This document shows positions 48,689 to 62,736 of a stretch of 64,000 nt of DNA, piece by piece. Positions within the stretch are counted from its first letter, which is position 1. Every line of letters starts with the position of its first letter. Under the pieces are notes generated by a model. That model saw only the letters and a list, made by a program, of their open reading frames with translations, was not told the DNA's origin and did no database searches. The translations under genes and the position numbers were made by a program. Source of the DNA: Glandiceps talaboti (taxonomy: Eukaryota; Hemichordata; Enteropneusta; Spengelidae); NCBI RefSeq assembly GCF_964340395.1, contig NC_135562.1, positions 14,929,796 to 14,993,795 on the forward strand. The letters are read 5' to 3'.

Positions 48689-49556
48689 TTATTGTATTAA
48701 AAAGGAAATCATTAAATTTAATTCATCATATTTGTTCCATCGTGTAAACATAAACGTTTATCAGTGTCGGTGCTAAGGCACCAAAGCCTGGTTTAACATC
48801 ATTGCCCTATATAGCTTATTTCTACCACTGCAAAGGAGAAATTGCCTGGGGAGAAATTGTCCCTCTTTTACCATAGAATGTGTGCATGACACGAGCTCTA
48901 CACATAACCTTCAGTCAGATGGGTTATTTTGGTTCTGTTTAATGTTAGGGAGCCTTCAGTAATTAAATTGGAGATCAAGAGCAGTCCGTCGCATAAAATG
49001 ACCCTCTCCAATTCCATTTACTAAAATTTGGCCATCCTACACGATCAATTTCTTTTCTCTGAAAATATTTGACAAAATTTGATAAATTACAGGTTTTTGG
49101 GTTAAAATGCGTTCAGAAATGAAAAAGGGGACCCGAGGTAAGACTCAATGGAAAACACTGCGCTTGGATCTAAATGACAGAGCTGAACGCCAACCCCCCC
49201 CCCCCCCCCCCCCCGTGATAGACGGGTGCTCTGCCGACATTGCCTGGAATAACGGTCAAAATCCAGTCAGATCTATGACATTATCCCCATGTCTTAAAAA
49301 TTATACCCCCTCCCCTCCTTTGAGATCCACTCCTCACACCACAACTAACTGACAATTAACAATAACATTACACGGTTGTCAGGAGCGGTATCCTAATACA
49401 TCCTAATCTTATGGAACAATGGTAGATAGTGGTAGCGGTGGGATACGACGGCAGATGTGGCCGATGGTGGGATATGATGCCAACATAGTAAAATGTGACC
49501 CTCCCCTGATTCCTTGTCGTGTCCGTGGGTATTAAAACGTAGGTATTTTATCTGTA

Positions 49557-49831
<275 letters not shown>

Positions 49832-50437
49832 TGTTGGTTGTCATGACAAAAACTTGATACTTCAGTTACAGATAGTAGAATCGCGGTAGAATTCCTTGAC
49901 TTTTATTTGAGACATCAATCTAGGAACGTTCATATTTTCTCTGCTTATCTTTGAGCTGATGGGAGGTGGAAATGTTGATATAATATAACTGAGGAGAGTA
50001 CTTACAAATACGATTTATATAATATAAATACACGATGTTGAGCAATACCCCTCCCCCCCCCCCACACACACACACCGCCCCGCCCCCGACCCCTCCACAC
50101 ACCGTACAGTAAAAATGCTACATTCAGAAATCTTATTCATAAAAAAGTCGTAGGACTTGTGGTGCATTTATTCTTGAAGTCTCTAAACGTTATTGTTACA
50201 TACAGACTTCTAAATATAGCAGGATTGTACATTCCAGTTGGATATTTTGATGTTTCAGATTAGCGCCACCTTGTGATGTAATAATGTACACAGCGGTATG
50301 TGGTTGTTGAATCTCAAGATGATTGCAATATAGTTTGGGATGATATGGTCATAGGTTGTCGTATTACTAAATGTTATTTATATCGTTGATTTGTTTTTTT
50401 TAAAATTTGTTTTAGTCATATGTTTTAGTGAGCAATC

Positions 50438-50439
<2 letters not shown>

Positions 50440-50516
<77 letters not shown>
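50440..50516. repeat. (GA)n microsatellite
   Basis: About 37 GA units. Confidence 0.97.
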
Positions 50517-50519
<3 letters not shown>

Positions 50520-50625
50520 GGCGATTATCTCATTGCACACACAAAAGACCAAGTATCATGTTTGCAATCAGCTCACTGAGTTAACATTAATATGAGTGTA
50601 CAGAACATAATTAAGCAAAAACTAC

Positions 50626-50626
50626 T

Positions 50627-50710
<84 letters not shown>

Positions 50711-50711
50711 G
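50626..50711. repeat. (GACA)n microsatellite
   Basis: About 21 GACA units with one A interruption. Confidence 0.96.
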
Positions 50712-51317
50712 GAGAAGGGGGTGACATTATATTAAGCTTTGGTCGCCAGTAATGCAGTATATTACATACATATATAAGCAAGCGAGCAGAGCCATTGTTT
50801 GGTAAGAGAAACGTGCCCATATGTATGCAAGCACCATGTTGATATCAAAATGTAAAGGTATTCAAAATCAAATAGCCCTTGGTCAATGCCTTAAACTTCG
50901 ACTATGAAACTAAACCTCGGGCGTTAATAAGGTTAATATACTTTATATCATTATAAATTACATACTAGGTAATTGCTTGAAGGCGATGTCACTATTTGGG
51001 AAATTTCTCTTCTGGCGATCGACATATTGGTTTTCTTGAATGGTAACATTTCACTATTATGTTTTCAAGAGTCTGGATATGATTGAAATGTTAGGTCGAG
51101 TTCAGATCATAAAATAGGGATGTGTTGTTTTTTTAAAGGTGTACTATTTTCAAATCTGAAATGATGTGCGTAATATAAGAATATAGTTCTAGAATATTAT
51201 ATACCGTGATATGGGATTATTACTCTTAAAGGCCACCGACCTGTTTGATACATTTTTTTTACAAACGTGAGCAAAATGTAAACGGTTACTGCATAGAGAG
51301 AAGATAAAGAAAAATAA

Positions 51318-51551
51318 TATTTTATTTATTTACCAATGATCCAAAAGGCATTGCCTAATAACAGCAGGGTTCAGTTTTAGTGTAGCAGGAAACCGGACTA
51401 CCCAGAGAAAACCTGCGTTATTATTCGGTAGCCTGAACGACACTCTTCTTACTTTCAGCGTGGTAAATTTAATCAAACCCTGAATGGGGTTCGAACCCTG
51501 ACCACAGTGGTAAAAGGCAAGTGGTTTAACCACTCGGCCACCGACAACCCC
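51318..51551 (-). mobile_element. tRNA-derived SINE, copy 2 (most complete)
   Basis: On the minus strand it starts GGGGTTGTCGGTGGCCGAGT (A-box region TGGCCGAGTGG, as in class II Ser/Leu tRNA), then GTCAGGGTTCGAACCCC (B box), then a body with GGTTTTCTCTGGGTAGTCCG and GTTTCCTGC, ending in AATAAATAAA. Relatives at 10397-10622 and 56213-56466. Confidence 0.8.
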
Positions 51552-51707
51552 TGTAGATATATCAATGAAAACATCTTTCTTAGCGTTAATGATTTGTACA
51601 CTGCCAAGTTTGCTATAATTACTGATTCTTAGTCCATGACATGAATAAACTTTAATGTGTATATAGTAGATTGTCTATACGACAACTTCTCTAGGTATTT
51701 TTCTCTT

Positions 51708-51711
<4 letters not shown>

Positions 51712-51775
<64 letters not shown>
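51712..51775. repeat. (ATC)n microsatellite
   Basis: About 21 ATC units; translates as a serine run, not a gene. Confidence 0.96.
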
Positions 51776-52809
51776 GCAAAGCTCAATTTATCAATATCTT
51801 TTAAATATATCAACATCTCAAACTCTCGGAGACAACTTTAAGTTAAACCAACAGAGGAGATATCGTCGATCGTTTCTAACCTCCTGAACTCAGTAGCAGT
51901 GGTGGATGTCGGGTATTAACGATTTCAATCGCATGTCGCTGAATTCAAGGCGAGTTCAAAGCTTACATGCCCTTGGGAACGTACATCGCTTAATTAATCT
52001 TAGAGGGAACACATATCCTATGGCGTTTCCAGTCATATTTATGCGATAGAATGAGCGAAGATAGCAGTTAATTTGGCAGAAATAAACCGCTGAAAACGTC
52101 CAAGAACAAGCGCCGTATCCCTGGGCAACATGGTGGGCGCTAATAGAAAGATGGTCAATGAAACGTTTTCTCCTCACTGACTTGGATAAGGAACTGAAAA
52201 AAAATTAAAGCCCGGGGGCGAAAGACTGTCGATGGTTCTATAGATATATCCATATATACTCTAAATTACTATAAAACCGAAGGAGAATGATGAATCGTGT
52301 TGTTACTACGCTGTTGCTATTGGTTACGGCGACAGAGGTTCTAAACAAACCGGAGCGTTTATTTTCGCGTCGTTTATTAAGACCAATGTACAGGAAAATG
52401 AGGAAAAGAAAAATAAATTAAGAAGGATGTGCAAGGCACAAAGTGCTGGAAGGGATTGCCTGTTTCCTTTACCGGTTGAGACGTACGTGCTCGTAATGTC
52501 GTCAAACTTCAAGTATACGGCTAAATTCTGACTCAAAAGTCGAATTACCCATGCCGTGAGAAAGAACAAAAAAATGGACTAAAAAGATGTAAATGGGAGC
52601 ATTTTTTGTTTTTCAAAAGTACTTCTGTATAAATACAATTGAAATCAATCGAGCCGCAAAAAAAATTAGTGAATTGGGTGAAATTTGTTTTAGGAAACAA
52701 TCATAGCTCTCAAAGAGGAGAACGCATGAACGTGCAGTACGACTTCTCCTAATACAAGATTCCAAAAGTTAATGTGTAAGTTACCGAGGTACTATTGTAT
52801 CACAAATTA

Positions 52810-53395
52810 CATGCAAATTGATAGCAGTAATCAATACAAGTGTACTAAGACAGAAATAAGTCTGACTGGACTTTTCCTTTACGTTGATATCAGTAATCGA
52901 TACAAGTGTACTAAAGACAGAAATAAGTCTGACTGGACTTTTCCTTTAAGTTGATAGCAATAATCAATACAAGTGTACTAAAGGTAGAAATAAGTCTGAC
53001 TGGACTTTTCCTTTAAGTTGATAGCAGTAATCGATACAAGTGTACTAAAGACAGAAATTAGTCTGACTGGACTTTTACTTTAAGTTGATAGCAGTAATCG
53101 ATACAAGTGTACTAAAGACAGAAATTAGTCTGACTGGACTTTTCCTTTAAGTTGATAGCAGTAATCAATACAAGTGTACTAAAGACAGAAATAAGTCTGA
53201 CTGGACTTTTCCTTTAAGTTGATATCAGTAATCGATACAAGTGTACTAAAACCTAAAGGTAGAAATAAGTCTGACTGGACTTTTCCTTTAAGTTGATAGC
53301 AGTAATCAATACAACAAGTGTACTAAAGGTAGAAATAAGTCTGACTGGACTTTTCCTTTAAGTTGATAGCAGTAATCAATACAAGTGTACTATAC
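52810..53395. repeat. 67-bp minisatellite, ~9 copies
   Basis: GATAGCAGTAATCAATACAA, GTGTACTAAAGACAGAAATA and AGTCTGACTGGACTTTTCC recur, with small insertions near 53260 and 53315. Confidence 0.92.
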
Positions 53396-54412
53396 AGTGT
53401 AAACTCTGAAAGGGTTGCATGTACGGTTACTTGAGGAAAGCTTGGAATCAGAGATGACACCACCCTACTACGGGTGTAATTGCTTTAAATTCCTTAACTC
53501 TTAGTTTGCCAACAACTTAATTTAATCACTTATAAAATCTGTCGTGGCCATGCCCCCTCCCCCCTTTTACCAGCTCGATAAATATTGTAAGGTTCTACTG
53601 CCAGATTCATATACATGCGTTATCAATATCAACCAACCCACGATCGAAATTTACATCAACCATCACATGGCACATCAGTTTTTCGAAATACGTCTTTACC
53701 TGAATGTTTCCTGAAAACAGTCAGCTCGAATTTTGTTTAGCGCAATTAGGTTACTGATAGAAAACTGTTCCGCCCTCTCAACATACAGAGTACCGTGTCT
53801 TACCAAGTAAAAACCCTTCACATTGCACGACTGCAAAATAGCCCTTCCCATGAATGTTCCCTTAAAACTGAACACTGAGACAGATCGATTGTTAGCGCAT
53901 TGCCTGGAAATCGCTTGCGCCCACTCAGCATAAATTAAAGACTGTAGTCTTACTAGTAAAACAATACTTCATACTTGTTTTCTCTGAAGTTTCGGCCGAG
54001 TTGTCACGATATATACAAAGAGTAGCCTGTAGATACAGCTTAGCTGCTCCAACTATCTATACACCCTAAGTCTCAACATGACATTCGAAAATCGGGGAAT
54101 TCTACGCATATGGTGTTGATTTGTGATCGTTATCGTGTTAACCTTGATTAAGCGAATTCAAGTGAAGTCTTGGCCTACGGTAATGAAATCCAGTCGGAGG
54201 ATATCATAGAAATCGCTAGTTCAAATCTCAAGGTGGCTGTAAGGTTGACTTGATTGTCAACACAGGTGACAATTGCAAACCGTCGTGCTCAGAGATAAAA
54301 CTCGATTTATTTGGTTAAATGTACATGGTGACAATTGTTTATCGTTAGTCCTTCGGTAACAGTGATAGCGACAATTGAATGAGAGGCATACTCCTGTGTT
54401 TCGTCCCAATGA

Positions 54413-54668
54413 GAGAGACAGAGAGAGAGATAGACATACATACATACATACATACATACATACATACATACATACATACGTACGTACGTACGTACATACA
54501 TACATACATACATACATAGAGACCAGATATAGACATACATACATACATACATACATACATACATACATACACACACATACATACATATAGTGATAGACAG
54601 ACACATTCATACATACATACATACATACATACATACATACATACATACATACATACATACATACATAC

Positions 54669-54716
<48 letters not shown>
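54413..54716. repeat. (GA)n-(CATA)n-(ACGT)n compound microsatellite
   Basis: Long CATA tracts flanked by GA dinucleotide runs on both ends. Confidence 0.95.
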
Positions 54717-54720
<4 letters not shown>

Positions 54721-54959
54721 ACCTCAAATTGTTATCACTGATGACATCTTTATGTCATTTTCTAAGTTCCATCAGTCAATCATCCAGAATATACAAATCG
54801 GTGTCAATTCATCTTATCGTAGGTGAATGGTATAGACACTTCAACTACAACACTATATTCTAATCATACAGAAAGCATGAATCAATATAAAGTTAAGATA
54901 CTGTGGTGTGGACACTTGAATAAAAAAAAAACTTTCTTTGCACAACCAAAAATAAAGAA

Positions 54960-55700
54960 TAACTAAATTGCCAGTTCAAATATATGAACCTCAAGTTCAA
55001 GTCAGTGTCTGAATAGAAGGCTTATATGGGTGGGTGTACACTCTTAAATGGTGCCTCTAGTTATAAAACTTCCAAAGCTATTGAGCTATTTGACCTTGAA
55101 GATGAACGTCAAGGTCAAAGCTTAGTGTTTGACTTGAAAGCTTGCTTCTATAAACAAATATAAGCAGAGACTTGAATGGTGTATCTAGGTACAAAGTTTC
55201 AAAAGTTAAACAGCAATTTGACCTTGAAGATGGAGGTCAAGGTCAAAGGTCAAGATACATAAAAGCTTGCCTCTGATAATATGGGTGTAGACACTTGTAG
55301 TCTGTTTTCAACATCTTGCATTATAGTTAAAAGGCTAATTTCAGCTATTTGACCTTTAAGTTAGGGGTCAAGGTCAAAGGTAATGTGGGGGTAGACACTT
55401 GAATGGCAACTATATGAATTAAACTTTTTGCAGTAAATGGCAAACCATGCATATTTACCACAAATATCGCTGTTATTTTACCGTAAGGGTCAATGTTGCA
55501 AAATTAAGTGAAGTGCATACATGTATTGTACCCTATAGTGTTTGACATTTGAGCCAGGTTTGGTATAAATTTATCTGTGGATGTCTGACCTATAGCTGTA
55601 CACAGATGGACATGGGTCACTCCTATGATTCTACCTATTTGACATTTGACCTTGAAGATGAAGATGAAGGTCAAAGGTTTACTATACATGGGTGTTGACA
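54960..55700. repeat. Degenerate ~110-bp repeat rich in AGGTCA motifs
   Basis: TATTTGACCTTGAAGATG..GTCAAGGTCAAAG, then GGGTGTAGACACTTGAATGG recur near 55090, 55210, 55350 and 55635. Not coding. Confidence 0.75.
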
Positions 55701-56212
55701 TTTGAATAAAGTCTCCATCTAAAAAAAGTTTTCGGTGCTAATGTGCAAAGTGTGAATGGCTGCCATCCATCCACTAACTGCAAAGGTCACAAAATGAATG
55801 GACATGTATATGCTGACTATAGCATCTCACTTTATAGTTAGAGAAATCAGCCTGTGAATGTTTGAGATACAGTTTGACATGGATGGGATCAACACTGAGG
55901 TAGCCCCCCGAAGGCTTTGCTTGTTCGGGGGGAGGGGGGGGGGATGACATCATGAACTGTCCTCAATCTTTCATGCTCCATTTGGCATGGGAAAGTGATG
56001 ACATTTCAAAAGCACACGATATGACATGGAATTGGCGGATTGTATATTTCAACAGTGACCTCTGTGCAACAGCAATAAAGTGACTTCTATGGCATGAAAA
56101 TGTATGTTTAAACCTCAATATCAATCACTTGTTATTTTATCCATCAGCTTTGCCTTCCCTCCCCTCGCCGATCAAATTACCCCTCCCCCTCAATAATACT
56201 ATTATTTACTTT

Positions 56213-56466
56213 ATCAATCCAAACTAATTCAGAAATTCAAATACAGACGCCACTGTGCTACACCCAAGTGCCCCCGTGTTGAAGCAGGAGGAAATTGGCA
56301 TACCAAAGAAAAACCTGCATTGTTTGGCAGGGTCAAACTGAGCATCACCCTTCTCACATACAGATCTGTGAAATTTTTCAACAAACCCAGCTGACTCTGG
56401 GTGGTTTTGAACACAGACTGCAGTGGTGAGGCACATGAGCTAACCACTCGGCCAAAGGCAGCCCAA
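56213..56466 (-). mobile_element. tRNA-derived SINE, copy 3 (diverged)
   Basis: GCAGGAGGAAATTGGCATAC, AAAACCTGCATTGTT, CTTCTCAC.TACAG and CTAACCACTCGGCCAAAGGC keep the order of the SINE at 51318-51551. It sits immediately beyond the MRPL15 poly(A) signal. Confidence 0.7.
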
Positions 56467-56548
56467 AATAATATAAAAAACAACGTTTTTAACTATACAT
56501 GGACATCACAAGTAATTCTACAAATTTGTTGTCATTTGCACACCATGC

Positions 56549-56554
56549 TTTATT
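56549..56554 (-). terminator. MRPL15 poly(A) signal AATAAA
   Basis: AATAAA on the minus strand 50 bp after the MRPL15 stop. Confidence 0.7.
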
Positions 56555-56603
56555 TACAAACTAACATCACACTGTGGAGTAAACGTCGTTGATGAAGACA
56601 AAA

Positions 56604-57065
56604 TCATGATTGATAGAATTCCTTTAACTGTTCATCTTGGGGTTTCAAGACAACTTTGTCTTTCAAGTTCACAATCCAGCCTGGCTGTAAGCCAAAGAAA
56701 ACCTGCCGAGGATCCTTACGCATTGCTAACATTTCACAAGCTTCATCTTTACTAATGTCTGGCAGAATGTAGCCGTATTTTTGCGCCAACTTGTATCGTT
56801 CTTTCCGAATCTCTTCTGGGTCAGCCAAGTAGCCGCGATTCTTTGCATCGGTGTAGTACGGTACCAAGTCTTCGGGTGGTAGAGCACGTTTTGGGATTGG
56901 TTTTCCTCTCTGGAAGAACAGGAGAGGATATGCGAGAGCGTCAGCACTTTGGAGATCGTAGAATGCGGTGGTTATGACGCCACCTTGTCTTTCTATAGCT
57001 GCGATGGCAAGCTCTGATGCCCACTGGACTTCAAGGTTGACTTTGGCCTCAAAGATGTCAGCTCC
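56604..57065 (-). CDS. MRPL15: MRPL15 (mitochondrial ribosomal protein uL15m), last coding exon
   Basis: One exon of 153 codons plus stop: acceptor TTGTTTCTTTTCAG, then [100 protein letters not shown] and a stop (TGA). These match the C-terminal half of human MRPL15 closely, including its mitochondria-specific extension. It is a large-subunit protein of the mitoribosome. Earlier exons (uL15 core) were not found leftward-reading between 57066 and 64000, so they lie in unrecognised short exons or right of the window. Confidence 0.93.
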   Translation of the reverse strand, partial: GADIFEAKVNLEVQWASELAIAAIERQGGVITTAFYDLQSADALAYPLLFFQRGKPIPKRALPPEDLVPYYTDAKNRGYLADPEEIRKERYKLAQKYGYILPDISKDEACEMLAMRKDPRQVFFGLQPGWIVNLKDKVVLKPQDEQLKEFYQS

Positions 57066-59300
57066 CTGAAAAGAAACAAGAAATAAATGATATAATTAAA
57101 TTAAATGTAATTTCTGAGTTGTGACATCCCCTGATTGTATATCTTGCACACAATGAAAACTTTTTCAGTTTAGCTGTTTAAGGAGTTGAAGCAGACTTGA
57201 CACCTTTCGTTTCTTTTACTTTTGCTTTTTTATTGTTTTTTTGTAGTTGATTTTTTGAGGGACAAGGTAATTTTCACTGATCTGGAGTATTCTACTTACT
57301 GAAGCTCATTTAACCATCACTTGATATTGGCAGAAAACAAACCTGTTATTAACTCAGATGTAATGTAGCATAGCTCCACCATAGAGGATCTATGACTATA
57401 GTAATAGTTATAGACATACATCCGCACCAAAATTATCATGAAAAGTATGGAAATACATGCAAGTTTTACCAGACTTTCCTTTTCTGTTACCATGGTTACC
57501 CACCAAAATTATGGTACAAGGTATAAAGCTATGCAAGTCTTACCAGATTCCCCCCCCCCCCCCCCACTCCCCCTCTGTTACCAGGGTTCTATTTCAAAAT
57601 TATGGTACAAAGTTAGAAATCTATGTAAGGTTTACCAAGTTTCCCCTCTGTTACTGGGGTGCCAACCAATGTCACAGTATAAAGTATATTATCAAATCAG
57701 TCCCTCACTGGTTAAACCAGAGTTCCCTAACTATACCAAAACGTGGACTTACAAGACAGGAGCAAAATATGAAAGGTACTCCACGAGTAATGACTAAAGC
57801 AGCTGAGATGATTACTAACACTGCGCTCATAGTTGCTATGTGTTTATAGGATGGACTGGGAAAGCCTTGTCAGTTCCACAGAGTTGTGATAGTGAGCATG
57901 CATAGTCCTGTTATACGTTCCAAACACCAAATGGAAATTCGTAGGATCTTTTGTTTGTGTATTTGTATACAAAAAATATACTGCTGGTAGCAAATTCTAG
58001 CACAAAAACATTTTAAAACAACAACAAAACTACTGCTTTTTGATGGATGTGAATTTTCAGCCAATCATTCTATCCATTCAAAACGCTTCTTTACAAATAA
58101 AAGTGTTGATTAAGAAATGTCTGGACAATTGAATGCTTTCATGTACAGTATCAGTTACAATAACTTGACTTTAATGAAAAATATTGAATATTAATATTAA
58201 TGGGAAATTACAAACGCGTTTGGATAAAAGAAACGATTTCTTTCTTCGCTGTCATAAATTCCAATTTTCAGATATCAACACAAATCTAATATGCATTTAT
58301 GAATGAATCAGTGTAGATTTTGTGAGTGATTAATTTTTCTTTTTTTGTGTGTGTCACATTTTATTGATAAGGGTAACAGCTTCTACAGATAACTTTGTTA
58401 TATTTATGAATACTGCTTTTCAGCTTTTTTATGTTGATTTCATTTTGTGTCTGTCAACTTTTCTTTTTATATGTGAAACTGAAAGACAAAACTGAAGATC
58501 AATAAATCAACGTCCGATCAATGAATACTTTCTTTGTACTTATTGTATGTGACTCCTTTGTTTTTCGCCACCTTTTTAGCAAGGAAAACTGAAAGTTCTA
58601 AGTGGCGATGGACAACGCAGAGAAAAAACAGACCTAATATTGATGTGCATAAAGTGGGACAAAGTACGTAATGAGATAAATGCCCTCTGGCGGCACTGAT
58701 GGAAATGCCGATCCAAAATAAGAGCTCTCATCAAAACATATGTAGAAATAAATGATGAAAATGGACCGACATGACATTGCCCTGCAGCCATGAAATATAG
58801 CTAGCTTAAAGTGACCCGGCTAATTGACATATAACATTTCACGTACATACAAATATACAAGGGTATAATTACACTTCTATTGGGTTACAACACAAAGAGG
58901 TATCAAACGCAGTTTCAGCTTTTTGTTTTTTTTCTCTCTCGGTGATGGGTTTCGGAAAGTCAGATGACTTTGAATGAATAGCTTTAATACAAACAGTTGA
59001 CATATTGAAAACTAATCATACAAGCCATGTAGCTGGCAACATAGTAACAACACTTTATGTTACAAGTTCCAGTACATGCAACTTTTCACTATCTATAGCT
59101 AATTTTTGACTGGCTGTTTTAGTAAAAAATACTCTTTTTCTGAAATAGTTCAATCATTCTAATTTGTTGAATTGCTTCTTAAACAGAGGAAGGCTATCTT
59201 GTGAGTTCATTGTGTTTGATAAAAACTGGGATGTGAAATGAGATAAAATGTGTTGGTGTCATTCACTTTCACTTATCAGTATGAAGTTTGCTGCTATTTA
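57066..59300. other. Upstream of the MRPL15 last exon, probably intron
   Basis: AT-rich. TTACCA(G/T)..TTCCC.TCTGTTACC..GGTT..CCAA.ATTATGGTACAA..TA recurs near 57470, 57540 and 57625 (a degenerate ~85-bp repeat also echoed near 40140 and 62330). No exon seen. Confidence 0.5.
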
Positions 59301-59315
59301 AACTTGGACAGAAGT

Positions 59316-60206
59316 GATGCAGGGCCTTGGTATATGGTGATGCAGGGCCTTGGTATATGGTTATGTAGTGCCTTGGTTCATGGTGATGCAGGGCCTTGGT
59401 ACAGGGTGATGGAGGGCCTTTGTACATGGTGATACAGGGCCTTTGTACATGGTGATGTACGGCCTTGGTACAAGGTTATGCAGGGCCTTGGTACATAGTG
59501 ATGCAGGGCCTTAGTACATGGTGATGCAGGGCCTTGGTACGTGGTGATACAGGGCCTTTGTACGTGGTGATACAGGGCCTTTGTACATGGTGATGTACGG
59601 CCTTGGTGCATGGTGATGTACGGCCTTGGTACATGGTGATGCAGGGCCTTGGTACATGGTGATGCAGGGCCTTGGTACATGGTGATGCAGGGCCTTGGTA
59701 CGGGGTGATGGAGGGCCTTGGTACAGGGTGATGTACGGCTTTGGTACATGGGGATGCAGGGCCTTGGTACATGGTGATGTAGGGCCTTGGTACATGGTGA
59801 TGTAGGGCCTTGGTACATGGTGATGTAGGGCCTTGGTACATGGTGATGCAGGGCCTTGGTACATAGTGATGCAGGACCTTGGTACATGGTGATGCAGGGC
59901 CTTGGTACGTGGTGATACAGGGCCTTGGTACATGTACATGGTGATGTAGGACCTTGGTACATGGTAATGCAGGGCCTTGGTACATGGTGATGCAGGACCT
60001 TGGTACATGGTGATGGAGGGCCTTGGTACATGGTGATGCAGGGCCTTGGTACATGGTGATGGAGGGCCTTGGTACATGTACATGGTGATGTAGGACCTTG
60101 GTACATGGTAATGCAGGGCCTTGGTACATGGTGATGCAGGACCTTGGTACATGTACATGGTGATGCAGGACCTTGGTACATGGTAATGCAGGGCCTTGGT
60201 ACATGG
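59316..60206. repeat. 23-bp minisatellite, ~38 copies
   Basis: GATGCAGGGCCTTGGTACATGGT with occasional TACATG insertions. Open frames of 240-270 codons across it on the minus strand are artefacts of a stop-free repeat. Confidence 0.95.
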
Positions 60207-60495
60207 TAGGGAACTTTCGTTAAACATATTGTTATACCATTACGATAACTACAGAAACATTCAACAACACATTTAATGGAAGTTCCCTAGCAAGGCATCT
60301 ACGTCACTTCACCTAACTTCAGATTGATGCACATGCTGTACTGATATGTGAAAATGAATGAAATCAATGCATTCCATCTTGTTAAACATCCAAGATTTTA
60401 TTAAGCAAAGATAATTCACGATGGTACGTAGCTTGATGTCCATGTGTAAACAATTGTCAAAGAAAAACAGACTGTTTACTCTTTTATCTATGCCA

Positions 60496-61960
60496 GAGTG
60501 GGGAACATAGTGAATCATAGTGGAGAACACAGGTCAGAAATCAATGTGACTCATGGAGGGGAACACAGTTCAGAAACTAACGTGAATCATGGTGGGGAAC
60601 ATAGTTTAGAACCTAATGTGAATCATAGTGGGGAACATAGTTTAGAACCTAATAAGAATCATGGTGAGTAACATAGTTTAGAACCTGATGTAAGTCCTAG
60701 TGAGGAACATAGTTTAGAACCTAATGTGAATCATGGTGGGGAACATAGTTTAGAACATGATGTGAATCATAGTGGGGGACATAGTTTAGAACCTAATGTG
60801 AATCATAGTGGGGGACATAGTTTAGAACCTAATGTGAATCATAGTGGGGAACACAGTTTAGAACCTAATGTGAATCATAGTGGGGAACATAGTTTAGAAC
60901 CTAATGTGAATCATAGTGGGGAACATAGTTTAGAACCTAATGTGGGTCACAGTGAGTAACATAGTTTAGAACCTAATGTGAATCATAGTGGGGAACATAG
61001 TTTAGAACCTAATGTGAATCATAGTGGGGAACACAGTTTAGAACCTAATGTGAATCATAGTGGGGAACATAGTTTAGAACATGATGTGAATCATAGTGAG
61101 GAACATAGTTTAGAACCTAATGTGAATCACAGTGAGTAACATAGTTTAGAACCTAATGTGAATCATAATGGGGAACATAGTTTAGAACCTAAAGTGAATC
61201 ACAGTGAGGAACATAGTTTAGAACCTAATGTGAATCACAGTGAGTAACATAGTTTAGAACCTAATGTGAATCATAGTGAAGAACATAGTTTAGAACCTAA
61301 TATGAATCATGGTGGGGAACATAGTTTAGAATCTAATGTGAATCATGGTGAGGAACATAGTTTAGAACCTAATGTGAATCATAGTGGGGAACATAGCATA
61401 GAACATGATGTGAATCATAACAGGAAACATAGTTTAGAACCTTAAAAGTGAATCATAGTGAGGAACATAGTTTAGAATGTAATGTCAATCACAGCGAGGA
61501 ACATACATTTGTAGTTTAGAACCTCATGTGAATCATGGTCTGGAACATAGTTTAGAACCTAATGTGAATCATGGTGGGGAACATAGTATAGAACCTCATG
61601 TGAATCATGGTCTGGAACATAGTTTAGAACCTAATGTGAATCATGGTGAGGAACATCGTTTAGAACCTAATGTGAATCATAGTGGGGAACATATTTTAAG
61701 AACCTAATGTGAATCATAGTGGGGGACATAGTTTAGAACCTAATGTGAATCATGGTGAGGAACATAGTTTAGAACCTAATGTGAATCATAGTGGGGGACA
61801 TAGTTTAGAACCTAATGTGAATCATGGTGAGGAACATCGTTTAGAACCTAATGTGAATCATAGAGGGGAACATCGTTTAGAACCTAATGTGAATCATGGT
61901 GGGGAACATAGTTTTGAACCTAATGTGAGTCATAATGGGGAACATATTGTTTAAAACATA
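60496..61960. repeat. 36-bp minisatellite, ~40 copies
   Basis: AATCATAGTGGGGAACATAG and TTTAGAACCTAATGTG. The 36-bp period (12 codons, NHSGEHSLEPNV) keeps frame, but frame-breaking TGA/TAA variants (GTGAGTAAC) recur, so it is not a coding array. Confidence 0.94.
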
Positions 61961-62736
61961 GTGTGAATAATTCAGAACATTATATGGAACACTGTGTAGA
62001 ACAAAGAATGAATCATCTTGCATTGTATTCATGTCAGTTTGTGTCTTGAAGTGAATATAAAATCAGACTGTTTCTGTCCAGTACTGTATTGGTATTAAAA
62101 TATTGTAAAGAGTTTCAGGTAATATAGGTGACTCATCATGAAAAGTATGTAGGTCCAATCTGTTTGCTTTCCTGAAGTTTTTCACAAGGGTTCCCAATCC
62201 AAATTACATTTAGAACAAGGAATTTGAAGATCTATAAATGCATGTTTTGTATGTCAAATTTCCTACTCATGTTATTAGTATTTCAAAACAGTGAAAGCTT
62301 TATAAAAAAAACACAGTTGGGACGATTTACCAGAATTACTAATAAACACTACAGTATGTAATCTATGCAAGTTTAAACCTCCTCCACCCCCCCCCCCCAC
62401 CCCCCCACATCTGTTACTGAGTTTCCGAGGTTCAAACACTGTAAATATCTTTAAGTGTTTTTGTTTAAGGGCAGTAAAGGTAAAATCTACATCATTACAT
62501 GTGTTTGTTCCTTTGGAATTTTACTGAGTGTCCCCCACATGGTATCACTTCTAACAAACTTTTACCAGAATTCTGTCTTTTGTTACCAGGTGTTTCTCAA
62601 ACCTTAGCAAATACTCTGACAAATGGCATACATACAAAGTACGATAAATAAAAGTGAAGTATTTGGTTGAATTCTTCATTGTAGGAAATACAGAGTGACG
62701 GTCAGTGCTGCTTAACTCTTTGTTAAACACATCATA

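Noticed and set aside
51480-51551. Functional tRNA gene
   Set aside because: The A and B box regions are present, but the sequence continues into a SINE body and does not fold as a full cloverleaf by eye.
59378-60227. Minus-strand frames of 238-267 codons (CITMYQGPASPCTKALHHHV)
   Set aside because: All three frames of a 23-bp stop-free minisatellite are open at once; no start context, splice site or domain.
60726-61954. Plus-strand NHSGEHSLEPNV repeats as a repetitive protein
   Set aside because: The 36-bp unit keeps frame, but TAA/TGA variants interrupt it repeatedly and no flanking coding sequence was found.
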